A DNA stretch of 64,000 nucleotides from Nepenthes gracilis. Taxonomy: Eukaryota; Streptophyta; Magnoliopsida; Caryophyllales; Nepenthaceae. Location: assembly GCA_033239525.1 (NCBI GenBank), contig BSYO01000022.1, positions 13,650,923 through 13,714,922 of the forward strand, in the 5' to 3' direction. A program made the translations under genes and the position numbers. Below are positions 1 through 12,600 of the stretch, piece by piece; position 1 is the first letter of the stretch; every line of letters begins with the position of its first letter. A model generated the notes under the pieces. That model worked only from the letters and a program-made list of their open reading frames with translations. It did not search any database and had not been told where the DNA came from.

Positions 1-101
1 GTAAAATACTGGATAATTATGTCAGTGTTAGTGATGATGGAGGGAGGGGTTGGATGGTGGCGACTCCCACCCCCAATTCCAAGTAATACTGCCAGCAGAA
101 G

Positions 102-185
102 AAAACTATTCCTGTCCCTCTTAATTAACAAAAGAAGCTGTCCAAAACTATTCTTGTCCCTCTTAATTAACAAAAGAAGCTGTCC
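102..185. repeat. 42-bp direct tandem duplication
   Basis: AAAACTATTC begins two adjacent copies at 102 and 144. The copies differ at one base (cctgtccc versus cttgtccc), so the duplication is recent relative to its surroundings. It lies in presumed intron sequence. Confidence 0.9.
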
Positions 186-1144
186 CACATACATACCTTT
201 CACCTTTTACATGTGCCCCCCCTCCAAATTATTTTGCAGGCCCAACTTTTTTTTTAATTCATTAGATACCAAGGTGAGCTTATCTAGGTATATGCATTAG
301 AAGCTTTAGTAATTTTGATTTTGCAAGGGTCCAGCACTCTGGGAGTTAATTGAGAGGTTTCTTATTTGGTAACCTATTGCATATGCAATTATGCATTATT
401 TTATTTCAGACAAGACCTGCATTTTCATTCATGTTGATTGAAGAATTACATTTTTAGTTCAATAAAATTTCATAAAAAATGGTACAATTATTTATATTAT
501 GATGCCTTCATTTTCAGAACTCTGTCTCACATGTATATTGAGTATTAGCATTCTTGCCTTTCCTATGTTCAATTTCTGGCTCCGCCACCGAGTGTTTGCT
601 TGTATGCACGGTCGCAATCTCACCCTAAAAGAGTCTCGTTGGAGTGCACAAAAGAGGATTTCCAGCAATTGGGACTCCGCACATTGGACTTTCATACTCG
701 AGGGATTTCATTTGAGATGATTAGCTACCAATTCATTGCCACTGCACCACTATAGAAAGAGTATTTCCACCACATCAAAACTGAAGAAAATGCTTCAGTA
801 CCTTGGCAGAAAGGGGAGAAAACCATATTGCACTATCTACAGCTCATAGAGAAATCTTACATCATAACCATAGCATGTTGTGCACAATAATTGAGGATTA
901 GACAACAAATAGCATTAGGTTGCAATTCATGATATACCAATCAAATGTGACAATAATATTTTCAAAAACAGAAGTAACCATGTTATTTATACTTAAAAGA
1001 AGCTAATTGAATTAGATATGGCATGCTTCTAATCAACAAATCCCATCTGATCAACAAATCCCATCTGCTAAATAGCAGGTCATGACATTGAATCTACTAG
1101 CCTACAACTTGGGTTTTCCCGCTCTACCCTCAAGATTTGCAACT

Positions 1145-1149
<5 letters not shown>

Positions 1150-1179
<30 letters not shown>
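1150..1179. repeat. GA microsatellite
   Basis: About 15 GA dinucleotides are followed by a short interrupted extension to about 1188. It is a simple repeat in presumed intron sequence. Confidence 0.9.
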
Positions 1180-1181
<2 letters not shown>

Positions 1182-3541
1182 GAGAGAAGAAAACAGTTGT
1201 TTCAGTGTTAGCAAAGTACAAGCCAAACTTTATGGTCTGCAAGCTTTGTATCAAAACGCAAGTTTTCCCTATGAAATACACCTTGCTAACCATGCTCTAT
1301 TTATGCAACAATACAATGAGCAGCATAAACAAGTAGATAATTAATAAAAAGCATTTGAGTGGAGCTTCCTAACCCCTCCTTGGAGAAGCATATCTATAGT
1401 GTGAAACATAAGTATTAAGCCTGCCTATCGTCACAGATATCCAAGGAGCATAGAAATTATGCACCATGCAAATGTATACACAGATAGAGGATGCCCGCAT
1501 ATGCAACTTTGTTGTCCAAAATATATTTATACATACATACATAGATAAGTGTGTGTATTGAGTAAATAATTGTCTAGGGGTTCTAGATAGTTCTAGAATG
1601 ACTCAGAGAATTGTAGAAAAGGAGGAGATATGAATTTTACTCTAAAATGTTCTTGAGTGAAAATGATGTGGTAGGTTTTAGAGTGTTCTTGAAAGATATA
1701 TTTGTACGGAATGTCCTTGAAGATGAATTTTAGCCACCCTTAGTGGAAAATGGAAAGATAATTCTAGACATTGGATAAGGAGTTGGCATTTCTATATACG
1801 AGAATGATCTTCTTTCATTTGGAAGAAACTCTGGAAAGCTCAAGGGAAGCATGCAAGCATAGCTAAGCCAAATGAGGTGAAGATAAGGGAATGTAGCAAA
1901 GAGAGTGGCTAGTCTTGAGAGTTTCAGGGGAGAGCTTGTAGGGGTGGTGTTGGAGAAGTACTATATATTCTTATACTTAATTTTCTATGGTAATAAGTAT
2001 TTTTTTTTCAAGTCTTTTATCTCTACAAACTTGGGTGAGAACATCAGGTAAGGACTAGCTTATCTAACATTACACAAGGTGTGCTTAGGGCTAAATAAAA
2101 TAAATTTAGACTGCCTCAATCAAGCCAAGCCAAACAGTTAATGACAATTTGACATATGTATAGTTTGATTGTAGTTTAATTTTATCCAAACCACATTTTC
2201 AGTTTGGTTAAGCTTTAAGTACTTCAAACTAACCAAAACTAAACCACACACATATACATATATATTTAACAAATCAAACATTCTATTGTATAAAGTATGT
2301 TTTGGTAATAACTATTTCTACTATGTTTCTAAATCAAAATTCAATATAAGATGTTGAATTTTTGATTCCTTCAAGAGTTCATTGTCATCAAAATTATTAG
2401 ATATTATTATTCGTTGTTGACATTAGCCACATATTAAGCAAATTCACATGATATTAGAGAAGCTTTGAATGATTGGAAGGTTAAAAAAATATACATCAGA
2501 TAAAATTAATTTTCCAAAATAGTATTTTATTATTATAAAATTATTTATTTTATGCAATAGTATCTCACATATCTTTTTCACATAAGAGTACTATGGTTAA
2601 GTATAAATTTGACATTGGAGTATTTTTCAAATGAGGATTAAATTTTTCACTTAGAATATTTGTTTTCTTTTTCATATATTTTCACCACATTTTTTGGGTT
2701 ATGTTGTAATAATGGATGAAAATATTATTATTAGTGTTGGTTACAATCATTTCAGTATTAAATATATCAAAAAATACGAACCGGTATCGAATATAATGGA
2801 TTGAAAAAACATTTCAAGAATTATAAGTTGATAGAACCATATTAGCTGATATATTAGCTGTATTGTTTAATACAGGAATATATCACAATATTATTATAGT
2901 ATCAAAGATCGGTGTCGAGGACCTCAATAATGATACATATCGACTAATATTTTCATCCATGATTTTAACATATTTGAGATATTGATATTATTATGTAAAC
3001 ATCATTACTTGTTTTACTTTGACTTTTGCATATAAAATTTTAAATTGAAAATATAATTTTAGACTAGCAAGCTTTGTATTTACATAAATCACCAAATCCA
3101 AACCAACTCATACATTGACAGTTTAAACAATTTGTCTCAATTGACAAGTTGATTTGGTTTGACAAATTCCAAACCATAATATGCAGCTTAATTGTGGATT
3201 ATCCTCCAATTTGCTGCAAACCTATCCATGTTCATCACCAGATGTGCTGGGAAAGTTCCGTGTGGATGATGAGGGAAAGTGTCATTCCATGACAATACGC
3301 ACTCTTGTCATACATATCTAATAATCCAACTCCTCTCAATCACTTAGTAAGGCTCTTACAGAAAAAGTTCTTGCTTTCAGAGCAGCCAAGAATGCAAGGC
3401 ATAGAATTGCATTATTTATATTTTTGCATGTAAACTCAAATAGTTGTCCTACTGTTATTATTTCTCCATGCCTTTTAAGAGCCTTTATCCTTCAACAGAA
3501 TACAAAGAGATCCCCAATGTTGCAATGGAAGAATTACTCAC

Positions 3542-3603
3542 TTTTCAACCCCAGGTCGTAAAGGTACACTTTTTGACATCACAAAATCACCCAGCGCTTG
3601 TTC
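3542..3603 (-). CDS. HAD-like gene exon 6
   Basis: The exon is 62 bp. Acceptor CTCTATTTGCAG precedes GAACAAG, and a strong donor GTGAGTAATT follows GTTGAAAA. It encodes [20 protein letters not shown], matching the segment that follows exon 5 in this family. It ends in phase 2, so the gene must continue further left. Confidence 0.87.
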
Positions 3604-6600
3604 CTGCAAATAGAGTAGCACAAAAGCAGTCTACTGTAATAAGTTACATGATCCATATGATGATTGTAAAGAAATTCTTGTATCACAGAAATGAACCATG
3701 TTTGCAACACAGTCAATCATAACGTGATATGTGGCAATCAAAGCCTGCAATTTGTAGACTACTGAGAGCCTGCAGTTTCCCACACCACATTATCAATGGT
3801 AAGCTAGCACAGTACATCTACAAGAGACTAGAACTTTGCAACAGTTGTATCCCATAAGTAAAATAAAAATTAAGCATGTTTTTCACAAAGAATGCAAGAG
3901 CAGAAGCAAGGATTGAAGTCATGAAACACAAAACCGCAACCAAATGGGATAAGAATGAGCATGGAGTACCATCATACAAAATCAACTACAAGGTACTTTA
4001 AAATTACACAATGGTCCCTCATATTTAATAAATTGATATCCTCACATTAAATAGGAGTTTTCCTCTTTCTTTTTCTACTTTTGGTGTGGGTTTTGGAGGA
4101 TAGGCGTGCTATTTCTTGTGGATTTTCTAGTAAATGAAGATTTTTTTTTAAACCTTGCCTGACACCTTCTTAGTGTCCATATAAAATAAAGTCTTATCTT
4201 ACCGACCAAAATAAAATTATTGTCTTGCATCCAACCATCTTGGTCCCTAAAGCTGCTAAGACTGTTAAGTGGTACTTTAAAATGACTTCTATCAAAATGT
4301 TATGGTAATATTTTGCTTATGGTGTTGTTGAAGGTGAATATCTTATTGTTTGTCATGCAAATTAATAAACCTCTTCAAAGCAGTCATTTGAAGCTACAAC
4401 ACAAGCCTTTCTAATAAATTAAACAGTTTGAATGAGAAGAGAAACATGAGAGATAAAGATGCAAAACTAAGCATTTTTGTTTAGAGAGAAATGAAAAAAG
4501 TGGCTTCATGTTTCATGAGAACTAAAAAGCTTCATTTTCTCATCATCATGAACCCTCTTCCCTCTCACACTTCTCCCAAAAATATCAAACCAACCCCTAG
4601 CCTGAGTGATCAAAGATTAGCAAATCAAACCTATACAGGCACCTTGCTTAGTAGTCTTTTGATTTGCAATCTAATAAAGACTTGCTAGCATTTTTAGTTG
4701 TGGTGAAAATTTAAAATTTTATATCATGATTTGTTGAGAATAGTGGTTAGAGTTTGAGGAATTCTCTTTGGGACTGGGGTGGAAACTTTCACACACCACC
4801 CATTGAAAAGTGAACCTTGAGTCTCTTATGAAAAAGCATGCAACCTACCACCTGAACAACCCCGGGAGGTTAGAGTTTGTAAAATGCAATTGAAATGGTT
4901 AATGCATTCCAATATCCAATGTTTAGGGTATTACAAGTGATCAATGAGTGATAACTAAGAAATTTGGGGCTAATGTAGGAATTTTATTATTGATTAGAAA
5001 AAACTTACTGTTTATTTTTATACAAGTTAGTTTCTACTGCTGAGCAAGGTGGCCAACCATGTAGTGATTAACAAGTGTCACGTAAATGGCCTAATTTGTT
5101 ATAAAAAGTGGTATGACCACCGTTTTCCATACCACCAAAATGTCCTCCATCACCTTGGCCTCCACCGCATCCTCCTCGAGAGCTAATCTCACCGCGACCA
5201 ATAGAAGGTATCACGTAAAGGGCCTAACTTGTTAAAAAAACAATACCGAATGGTACGACCATCATTTTCCTTACCACCAAAATGTCCTTCATTACCTTGG
5301 CCTCCATCGCATCTTCCTTGAGAGCTAATCTCACCGTGACCAATAGAATGTGTCATAAGAGCTGAATGGTTGACAAGTGATTAAACAATATTACAATGAG
5401 AATTAGCGCACATAAGTATGTGTAGGAAGTGCGGGTCTATGCAAAATCTAGGCATGGATGGGCTCGTACTTGGAAGAAAGAGCTCAAACACATGAATGAT
5501 AAATAGCTGCTCAAGTTATGTCTACAAGGTGTAGATATCTATACTCGGTGGAAATATCTCATACAACTTGATTATCAATTGCCTAACTTGTCCAAATAAT
5601 CCCGTTAAGTCACGATTATCTAATTGTAGCCTACTCAAATCATTAACCAGGTCATAAATATAAGTGACATCATCGATTTATATATCTAGGGGCAGTCGAC
5701 CATACAGACTAACATGATTAACAAACTTGGAACAGACCTTATAATTTGTTATTAATAGACTACCACAACAAACGCAACATCTAGGAATCAACATACTTCC
5801 ACAACTTACTATCAATAGGAGACAAGCCATAAGCACGTTCAATAGAGAGGTAATCTTCTAAACCTTGACCAATAAATCAACTATAATTGCCCAATGTAAA
5901 TAATTCTTGTCATTTTGTTTGGTTGTGGTAATAGTCAAAGTGCCTAACAACACGGAGTGACAATTGATGTTCTCATGGCACTAGTCATGATATCAATAGG
6001 AGACTTAGAATAGTTGATGAGAGAAGACATCTACAAGAGAACACCCACAACACACAACAAACAATATATGTGCGGTCTCCTGTATTTTCAAGGATCACAA
6101 GACAACAGTCAATTGGAGACAAATAAGAAATAATTTTTTGCTTTCAATGTTAAATGAGCCCGCCCGTAGGGTCTAAATATGTAATAAGAGTGTATGAGAA
6201 AATGGCATGAAAAACATCATAGGAATAAAAAGCAAACCAATAACCTAATAAATAGAGAAATAGAACCACAGCGGTTCATGTAAATCACGCACTAGTCTTC
6301 AGACCGCAAGTGGGACTCACACACCTATAGGCCATGGCATGTGTAGTGGTGAGGATGGTACTTGCAATTTCCGGCGCAACTCCTTAAGGCGACCACCTTA
6401 TTCTAATTGGTTCTTTGATTAACTTCACAGATTGTTGTAGATATGAGAGAAATAATAGGAGATGCACGCCAAAAGAGAAGTTCTTGGCAGCGCCTGCGAC
6501 AATGCTGGAGATTCGGCTTCCAAACTCTGGTGTAATTTTCTAAGTCGACCTATATGGTGTAATTAGTTTTTCGATTAGATTTGTGGTTTGTTATAAATTT

Positions 6601-9600
6601 GAAAAAATAAGCAAGGGAGTTGGGTTATGACCTGTGAGATTTGGGGACGGACGTGGATATTCAGGGGTCATGTAGTGTTGCCTATGTAGCCTCCTCAAAT
6701 CTGCCAAAATATTTTTTGTTCCAAGGAGTTTGGTGAAACTCTTGCGTGGAATCACTGAAGTAAATTTTTATCCAATAGATACTCAAGCTTTCTTGGTTTG
6801 TCTTGATAACAAATGGCTGATGTTGTAAGAAATGTATCCATTTCATGATTGCAAACAAAATTACCATAAGCTCTTGTTTATAAGTTGGTAACACTTGTGT
6901 TCTTGGACCAAATGGTTTACTAATGAAAGCAATCGGTTGCCCTTTTTGTTGCAAGACAGCTCCCATTCCTATAATCGAAGCATCTGATTCAATGATGAAG
7001 GGGGCTGCAAAATCTAGAAGTGCCAACATCGGTGCTATGGCCATTGCCTTTTTAACATTCTAGAAAGCTGTGTTAGCTTGATTTGTCTGTTGAAATTCAT
7101 CGTTCTTCAGGAGAGCAGTGAGAGGTTGAGCATAAGTCCATAATTGGAGATTACTTCCCGTAATAACCAGTTATACCAAGGAAACCTCTAATAGCTTTGA
7201 TAGATTTAGGAATTAACCAATCTACCGTTGTAATTTTACTTGGATCCATAGCTAGTCCACTCTCTAAAATAATGTCCCGAATATTCTATTTGCTTTTGTC
7301 CAAAGGAGCACTTGGACAATTTAGCAAATAACCTCTACTTCCAAAGGACTTGGAGACCTTTGTTAACTGCATCAAGTGCAACTCAAAAATAAAGCTATAA
7401 ATCAAGATGTCATCAAGAAAGGCAAGAACAAATTTTTATAGTTGTTGAATTATTGCGTTCATTAGAGATTGAAACGTGGAAGGGGCATTTGTAAGGCCAA
7501 ATGACATCACAATATATTCATAATGTCTGTGATGAGTCTTGAAAGCTGTTTTGTGGATATCCAATGGATGCATTCTAATTTAATGGTAGCCGGATTTCAG
7601 ATCTAGCTTGGAAAACAAATATGCTCCGTGAAGTTCATCCAACAAATCTTCCATAATGAGAATAGGAAACTTGTTCTTGATGGTGAGGTTATTATGCTGC
7701 CTATAATCCACATAAAAAGGCCAAGATCCAGTCTTAGTTTTTCACTAACAACATAGACGAAGACAATGGAGTAGTACTTGGTTGGATTATGGCAGTGGAC
7801 AACAATTCCTTGACTTGTTTTTCAATCTCATATTTCTGAATGTGATTAAACCTGTAAGGTTTTAAATTGACTGGTTGTGAATTAGGTAATAGTGGAATCT
7901 GATGGTCATGAGTTCATGTGGGTGGAAGCTGTGATGCAACAGTGAAGACATCTTCAAAAGTGTTAATAATCTGTTGAATTGATGGATGCATTTGTGCAGA
8001 TTGTGTGAAAGTGCTGATGGAAAAAAAAAATTGTGCTAAGAAACCATAACCTAATTGTAATCATTTCTGTAATGTATTCCCTGAGATGTTGACCAAGCAA
8101 GCTTGCTCAGTGGTATCTAGTAACTCAATATTCATGACTTGGTGAGAAAAAGAGATGGTAAGTTCGGAAAAGTCAAAAAGAATAGAGCTGTATTGGCTTA
8201 GCCAATCTACTCCTAGGACCACATCATCTCCTCCAAGTTGGAGAATTCGAAAAGTAGCTTGGTAAGATTGGCCTTTCATTGACCAAGGGAAGAAAGGGGA
8301 TTGAGAATCACTCAACATCTTGTTGCCATAAGCAACTATGACCTGGAAAGGGATAGATTTTTGAATAGGGGTTTTTGACGCTGCAACTATCTTAGGATCC
8401 AAGAAACTGTGAGTACTGCCACTATCTATGAGGATATAGATAGGAAGGTTGTGAGTTGATCCTTTTATTTTAATTGTGTTGTTTGATGGCTGGAAAGATA
8501 GAGCATGCACTGAAATTTTAGAAATTTCTTCCCGATGTGGTGCTTGTTCTATGATCCCTTCAGGATCCATATCATCTTGATCAACCATTATAGCATTGAA
8601 GTGTCTAGTTTGACATCTATGGCCTGGAGAAAACTTCTCATTGCATTTGAGCCATAAGCCAAGGGTTTATTCTCGTTCAATTTATTCTTGTTCAAGAGAC
8701 ATATTATGCTGAGGATAAGGTACTAATACCTGGCTTACTGGTTTGGCCATCATAGCAGCAGGTTTAGCAAGAAAGGTTATTTTTGTTAATGGGTCTGAAA
8801 GAAGTTTGGGATTTCTTGCGAAGGAAATCAAAAGAAATTGGTCAAAGCCAAAAATCTGATAAAAGAAGGAATGGAGATTAGAAAGATACGCGGACAACTT
8901 GACTATAATATAGATCGGATGTTTTTGTCAGCAGTAAGTAGCAAATCTCCTTTTATTTTGGGAAAGCTGGTGGCCACTTGTGAATTCTTTTGAGATAGGG
9001 GAGACCTGATTTGACATTGTTGTTTACTCTAATCCGGTCGAGACAATTTTCCTTTACCAGCACCTAGATAGTCTAAGTTTCTATGACCGAGTCTTTCTGC
9101 TCTTTATTGTAATGAAGCTAACTGAAAAACTTGAGATAAAGTAGAGGGATTGAGCAATTTTACCATATGCCTGATTTCTTCTTTCAAGCCATTCAAGAAA
9201 CTTGAAACAAAATATGATTCAGAGAGCCCATGATTCTGCTGTAACATTAGAGCTCCGAGTTCCTCAAACTTGCCTTGATATTGTTCAAGAGTTCCAACTT
9301 CTTGAAATTCAAACTCCTTCCACAAAAGTTCTATCACCTAATCTGTCACAAATGTCGTGTGAATGCTTCCCAAGAATTGTGGTTCATGGTTGTGGCATAC
9401 CCTTGGAACCATATGGCTGCTTAACCATCCAAATAAACTGATGTGATTTCAATCCTTTGAAAAGAAGGAATTTGATAGAAGCTGAAGTACTTTAGGCACT
9501 AAAAGAGTCGTGATATGGTTCCATGACCATCAAAGAAGAGGAAGTCAAGTTTTGCTTGGTGGAAGTTTATTTGTGGTCTGTTAGCAATGTCAAGGTGTGA

Positions 9601-12600
9601 AACAGGATTTCTGGAATGTGGACTTACAGATACCACTTGTGGTGAATTACTGACTGGTTGATTTGTAGAGGATGAAGGAAGCTTTGGTTGAAGCAACTGC
9701 TTTATTTCAGACATGAAGAGGTCGATTCTATCATCCATTCCATTGAATCTGTCATCAATTACTTGCTGCTACTTGATGTTCTGCTCATTATATTGCTCTT
9801 GCCATTCACCATGGAATTGCTTGAGTTGTTTCTCATTGTGGTTTTCTTGGCAGCTATGGTGTAAAGATAGTCAAGGGAAAAATTTTGTAGCAGTTGGAAG
9901 TGGATGACAACAGGATTGAAATCAAAATCTGATATCAATTTGTAACACTTCTGGAGAAATTCTCAATTGTTAATAATGGAAGATGCATTAATTTGAGTGA
10001 AAGAGGTAAAGAAGAGAAGGAGAATAATAAGAAAGACTAGAAGAAAGATTAAAACATAATATGGAGGTTTCAGGACTGCTGATTCGATTCCTTGAAACAC
10101 TTGAAATTCATATCTACTTCTTACCTTCTCAGCTAATACATTTATACTACTGCTACTAGTTTAGTACAACAAACTTGGTTATTGTAACTATAATTGGCAC
10201 CAAAACAACAGAAGTAACTACATGGCTAACAACCATTTTTCAATGTAACAGTAACTTTTTTGTTTCTACTGAATTCCTAATTTCAAGTGGCTGATCTGCT
10301 GTTGTTTCAGTTGGACCAGATGTACTATGATGTGATAAGCCTAGCTGCAGTACATGATCCTTCTAATTCCCTGATCTGTCCAATCAGACCCTTGACTTGT
10401 GATTGATACACGGATATGCAGAATTCCCAATGCTGTCATTGAATTGTCACTTAGCCATGTATCCTTTGCAATGTTGGATGACAGTCATGTATCCTTTGCA
10501 ATGCTGGATGATAGTATTTCATAACACACCCCTAGAGGTGACAAACCCTTTCAGATGCTATCCCAAAAATGTTCATCCGTAAATTTTAGGAATGTTCTTA
10601 TACGAGCCTTCAGGTAAACATGATTACTCCCACAAAAATAATAAGAGGACTACAACAACTAACTTGAACACATCAAGACAACAGTGGGTCAAGGACCGAA
10701 TAATGACTTTGGTACTACATGAGAAATCAGGGTTTAGACTCACTTACACATCAAGGGCTGAATATGGGCAAAAACAGCTAAAATAAAAATTTGATCCGTA
10801 ACTTAATAAGATTAAAGAATTAGTGAGGCTAGATGAAAAAGTTAAGGCACAACATCACACATGCAACAAGATCAATAATAAAAGTAGAAAGACTATTTTT
10901 AATGGTTGCTGTGGTGGTTTTTTATATTGAACAGAGTAGAAAGATGATTGCAAAAACGTGCATAATGGGAAAAACTATCGTAGCACTCAAGCACCAAATG
11001 CACATTGGTCAAACGTGAGAATTCTACCTATCTACCACTCAAACTCTTTGTCGAGCTTGATCAAGGGTGACCATTCTGTCAATCTGCTCCTTGAACTTCT
11101 AGTCAAGCACAAATATTCTGCCAATCGATTGCTTGAGTTCCTAAAGAATGCCATTAAGCGCGAGCATTCTGTTAATATGGCACTCTAGCTCTTTCACACT
11201 AATCCCGTCGCACACCTCTTTGCGGACTAGCACTCGAGTTGTGGAGAAGTATGGGTCGAGTGTAGGCCCACTACGAGTTTCACACTTGACATGAAAAATC
11301 CTGAAACTGGTGAAACAATTACAGCACAATTGATTCATCCTCTGACACGAAAGTAACCAACTCAAAAAAACCTGACAAGTTCCAATCATGGAAATAACCA
11401 CCTTGTAATACAAGAAATATTGCAACATGCATCTAACCTCCCAAAACCCTATAATGAGGGTCCCCATGCACTAGACCACCCATTTTCGGTCACCTACATC
11501 ATTCAGTCACTCTCCCCAAAACAGACAAGGTCATCTTCTCAATAGAAAAAGAGATTCAAGAATCCTTTCCACGGTCCAGAGATGCCATGTGAATTGAAAA
11601 TGAACTATGAGAAAACAAGGACATGATGGAGAAACTAAATGGTGCAAAGGTGGGAAAATAGTGGAGGGGAAACATGAAGGTAAGTAACCATTTAAGGGTT
11701 ATCTAAAGCTAATAATTCAAGTCTCTAAAGAAGGCGAAGGCCTTACAATTGGAGTAGAAAGCCAAAATTTATTCAGGCTTTTTCTTTTTTATTATATATT
11801 ATTAAAGTAAAGGCATTTCTCATTTTAGCTACTGCACCTGCCGGAAGAGTCAAGATAGAGAACATGTAGTAGTGTATTTGCTATCACCTATTTACCATCT
11901 TTGTCCTGGAATTTCACATTTAAGATAATTCACTCTGGAAAAATGAAAGGGTTCCTATTTCATTATATAGATCACAAATTTTTTTGAAGAAAAAACACAC
12001 ACACACACATACAAGATTAAAAAATTTGGTCTTCTTTTGAATATTTAAGAACAAAAGAACAACATACTTAAAAACAAATCCAACCTTTTCCACCAGAATA
12101 CGTCTCATAAATGCTTCTTTCTCACTTGTAGGCAATGATGTTGGCCAACCAATCTGCACAAACCAAAAAGCAAGAGAAAATCAACCAAATGATTTCATGA
12201 GGCCCTGATTTAGAGGTATACAGTTATTTTTCAGGATATCAAAACAAAGAGAGAGCAACCAACCCGATTAAAATACATAACAAGCATTCTTTCCTCATCT
12301 CCAACACCCTTCCTAGCAAAGATACAAATGCATTCATAAGCTACCAAGTTGCTATAATAGTATAAAATATATTCCAGTTAAAAATATAATGAATCAACAA
12401 AAACCCATTCATTCAACCAAGACGGGAAGTAAAGCCAGCAATAATAGCATTGGTTAAAAAATACTTCACCAAAAAACCATAAATTTGGTAAAAAGACAAA
12501 GATGAGTTGAAAGAATTACAACATGCTAGCAGTCAAAACAAACAAAAGATGATGCTCAGAGCATGACCAGTAGCAAAGGCTAACCAAGATCAGTACTAAA

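Larger units (their letters stand above)
1..3541. other. Host gene intron, no gene recognised; small repeats
   Basis: This lies downstream of exon 6 of the minus-strand HAD-like gene and is presumably intron 6. No further exon could be found. It holds a 42-bp tandem duplication at 102-185, a short GA microsatellite near 1150-1179 and a doubled 19-bp motif near 1030-1070. The stretch 1540-2080 has the look of old LTR or solo-LTR material but offers no diagnostic end. Confidence 0.5.
3604..6659. other. Left part of intron 5, no gene recognised
   Basis: This is sequence between exon 6 and the truncated gypsy element. Apart from a possible SINE (4738-4868) and an imperfect tandem duplication (5072-5349) I see no coding signature. 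The stretch 5350-6659 is unplaced repeat-like DNA without recognisable ends. Confidence 0.5.
6660..10250 (-). mobile_element. Ty3/gypsy retrotransposon, 3'-truncated, minus strand
   Basis: In minus-strand order there is a 5' LTR (10250-9941), a primer-binding-like site, gag (9738-9104), protease (8588-8061), reverse transcriptase (about 8010-7050) and RNase H (7044-6682). Integrase and the 3' LTR are missing and the copy stops near 6660. The LTR terminus followed by ATTGATATCAGA, and a TATA-like GTATAAATGTA inside the LTR, are shared with the plus-strand gypsy at 40453-56893. This suggests one family. The order PR-RT-RH places it in Ty3/gypsy; the short LTR suggests a Reina-like chromovirus, not proven. 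Frames are broken throughout. It lies inside intron 5 of the HAD-like gene. Confidence 0.8.

Noticed and set aside
19..300. Open frame of 93 codons at the left edge
   Set aside because: It crosses the 42-bp tandem duplication, has proline- and cysteine-rich repeated content, and lies in presumed intron sequence.
580..735. Possible second SINE near the left edge
   Set aside because: A GTTCAATTTCTGGC segment looks like a B box, but no A box, body or target duplication could be found.
1540..2080. Possible solo LTR in the left intron
   Set aside because: Composition and a late GGTAA leader look LTR-like, but there are no paired termini or target duplication.
1..3541. Exon 7 of the HAD-like gene
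   Set aside because: I looked on the minus strand for the expected continuation (FID-AY and TAY-KSGDK type residues) and found none. It is probably beyond the window.
11141..11467. Minus-strand open frame of 108 codons in intron 5
   Set aside because: There is no recognisable family, it covers imperfect repeats near 11060-11190, and it does not fit the phase of the HAD-like gene.
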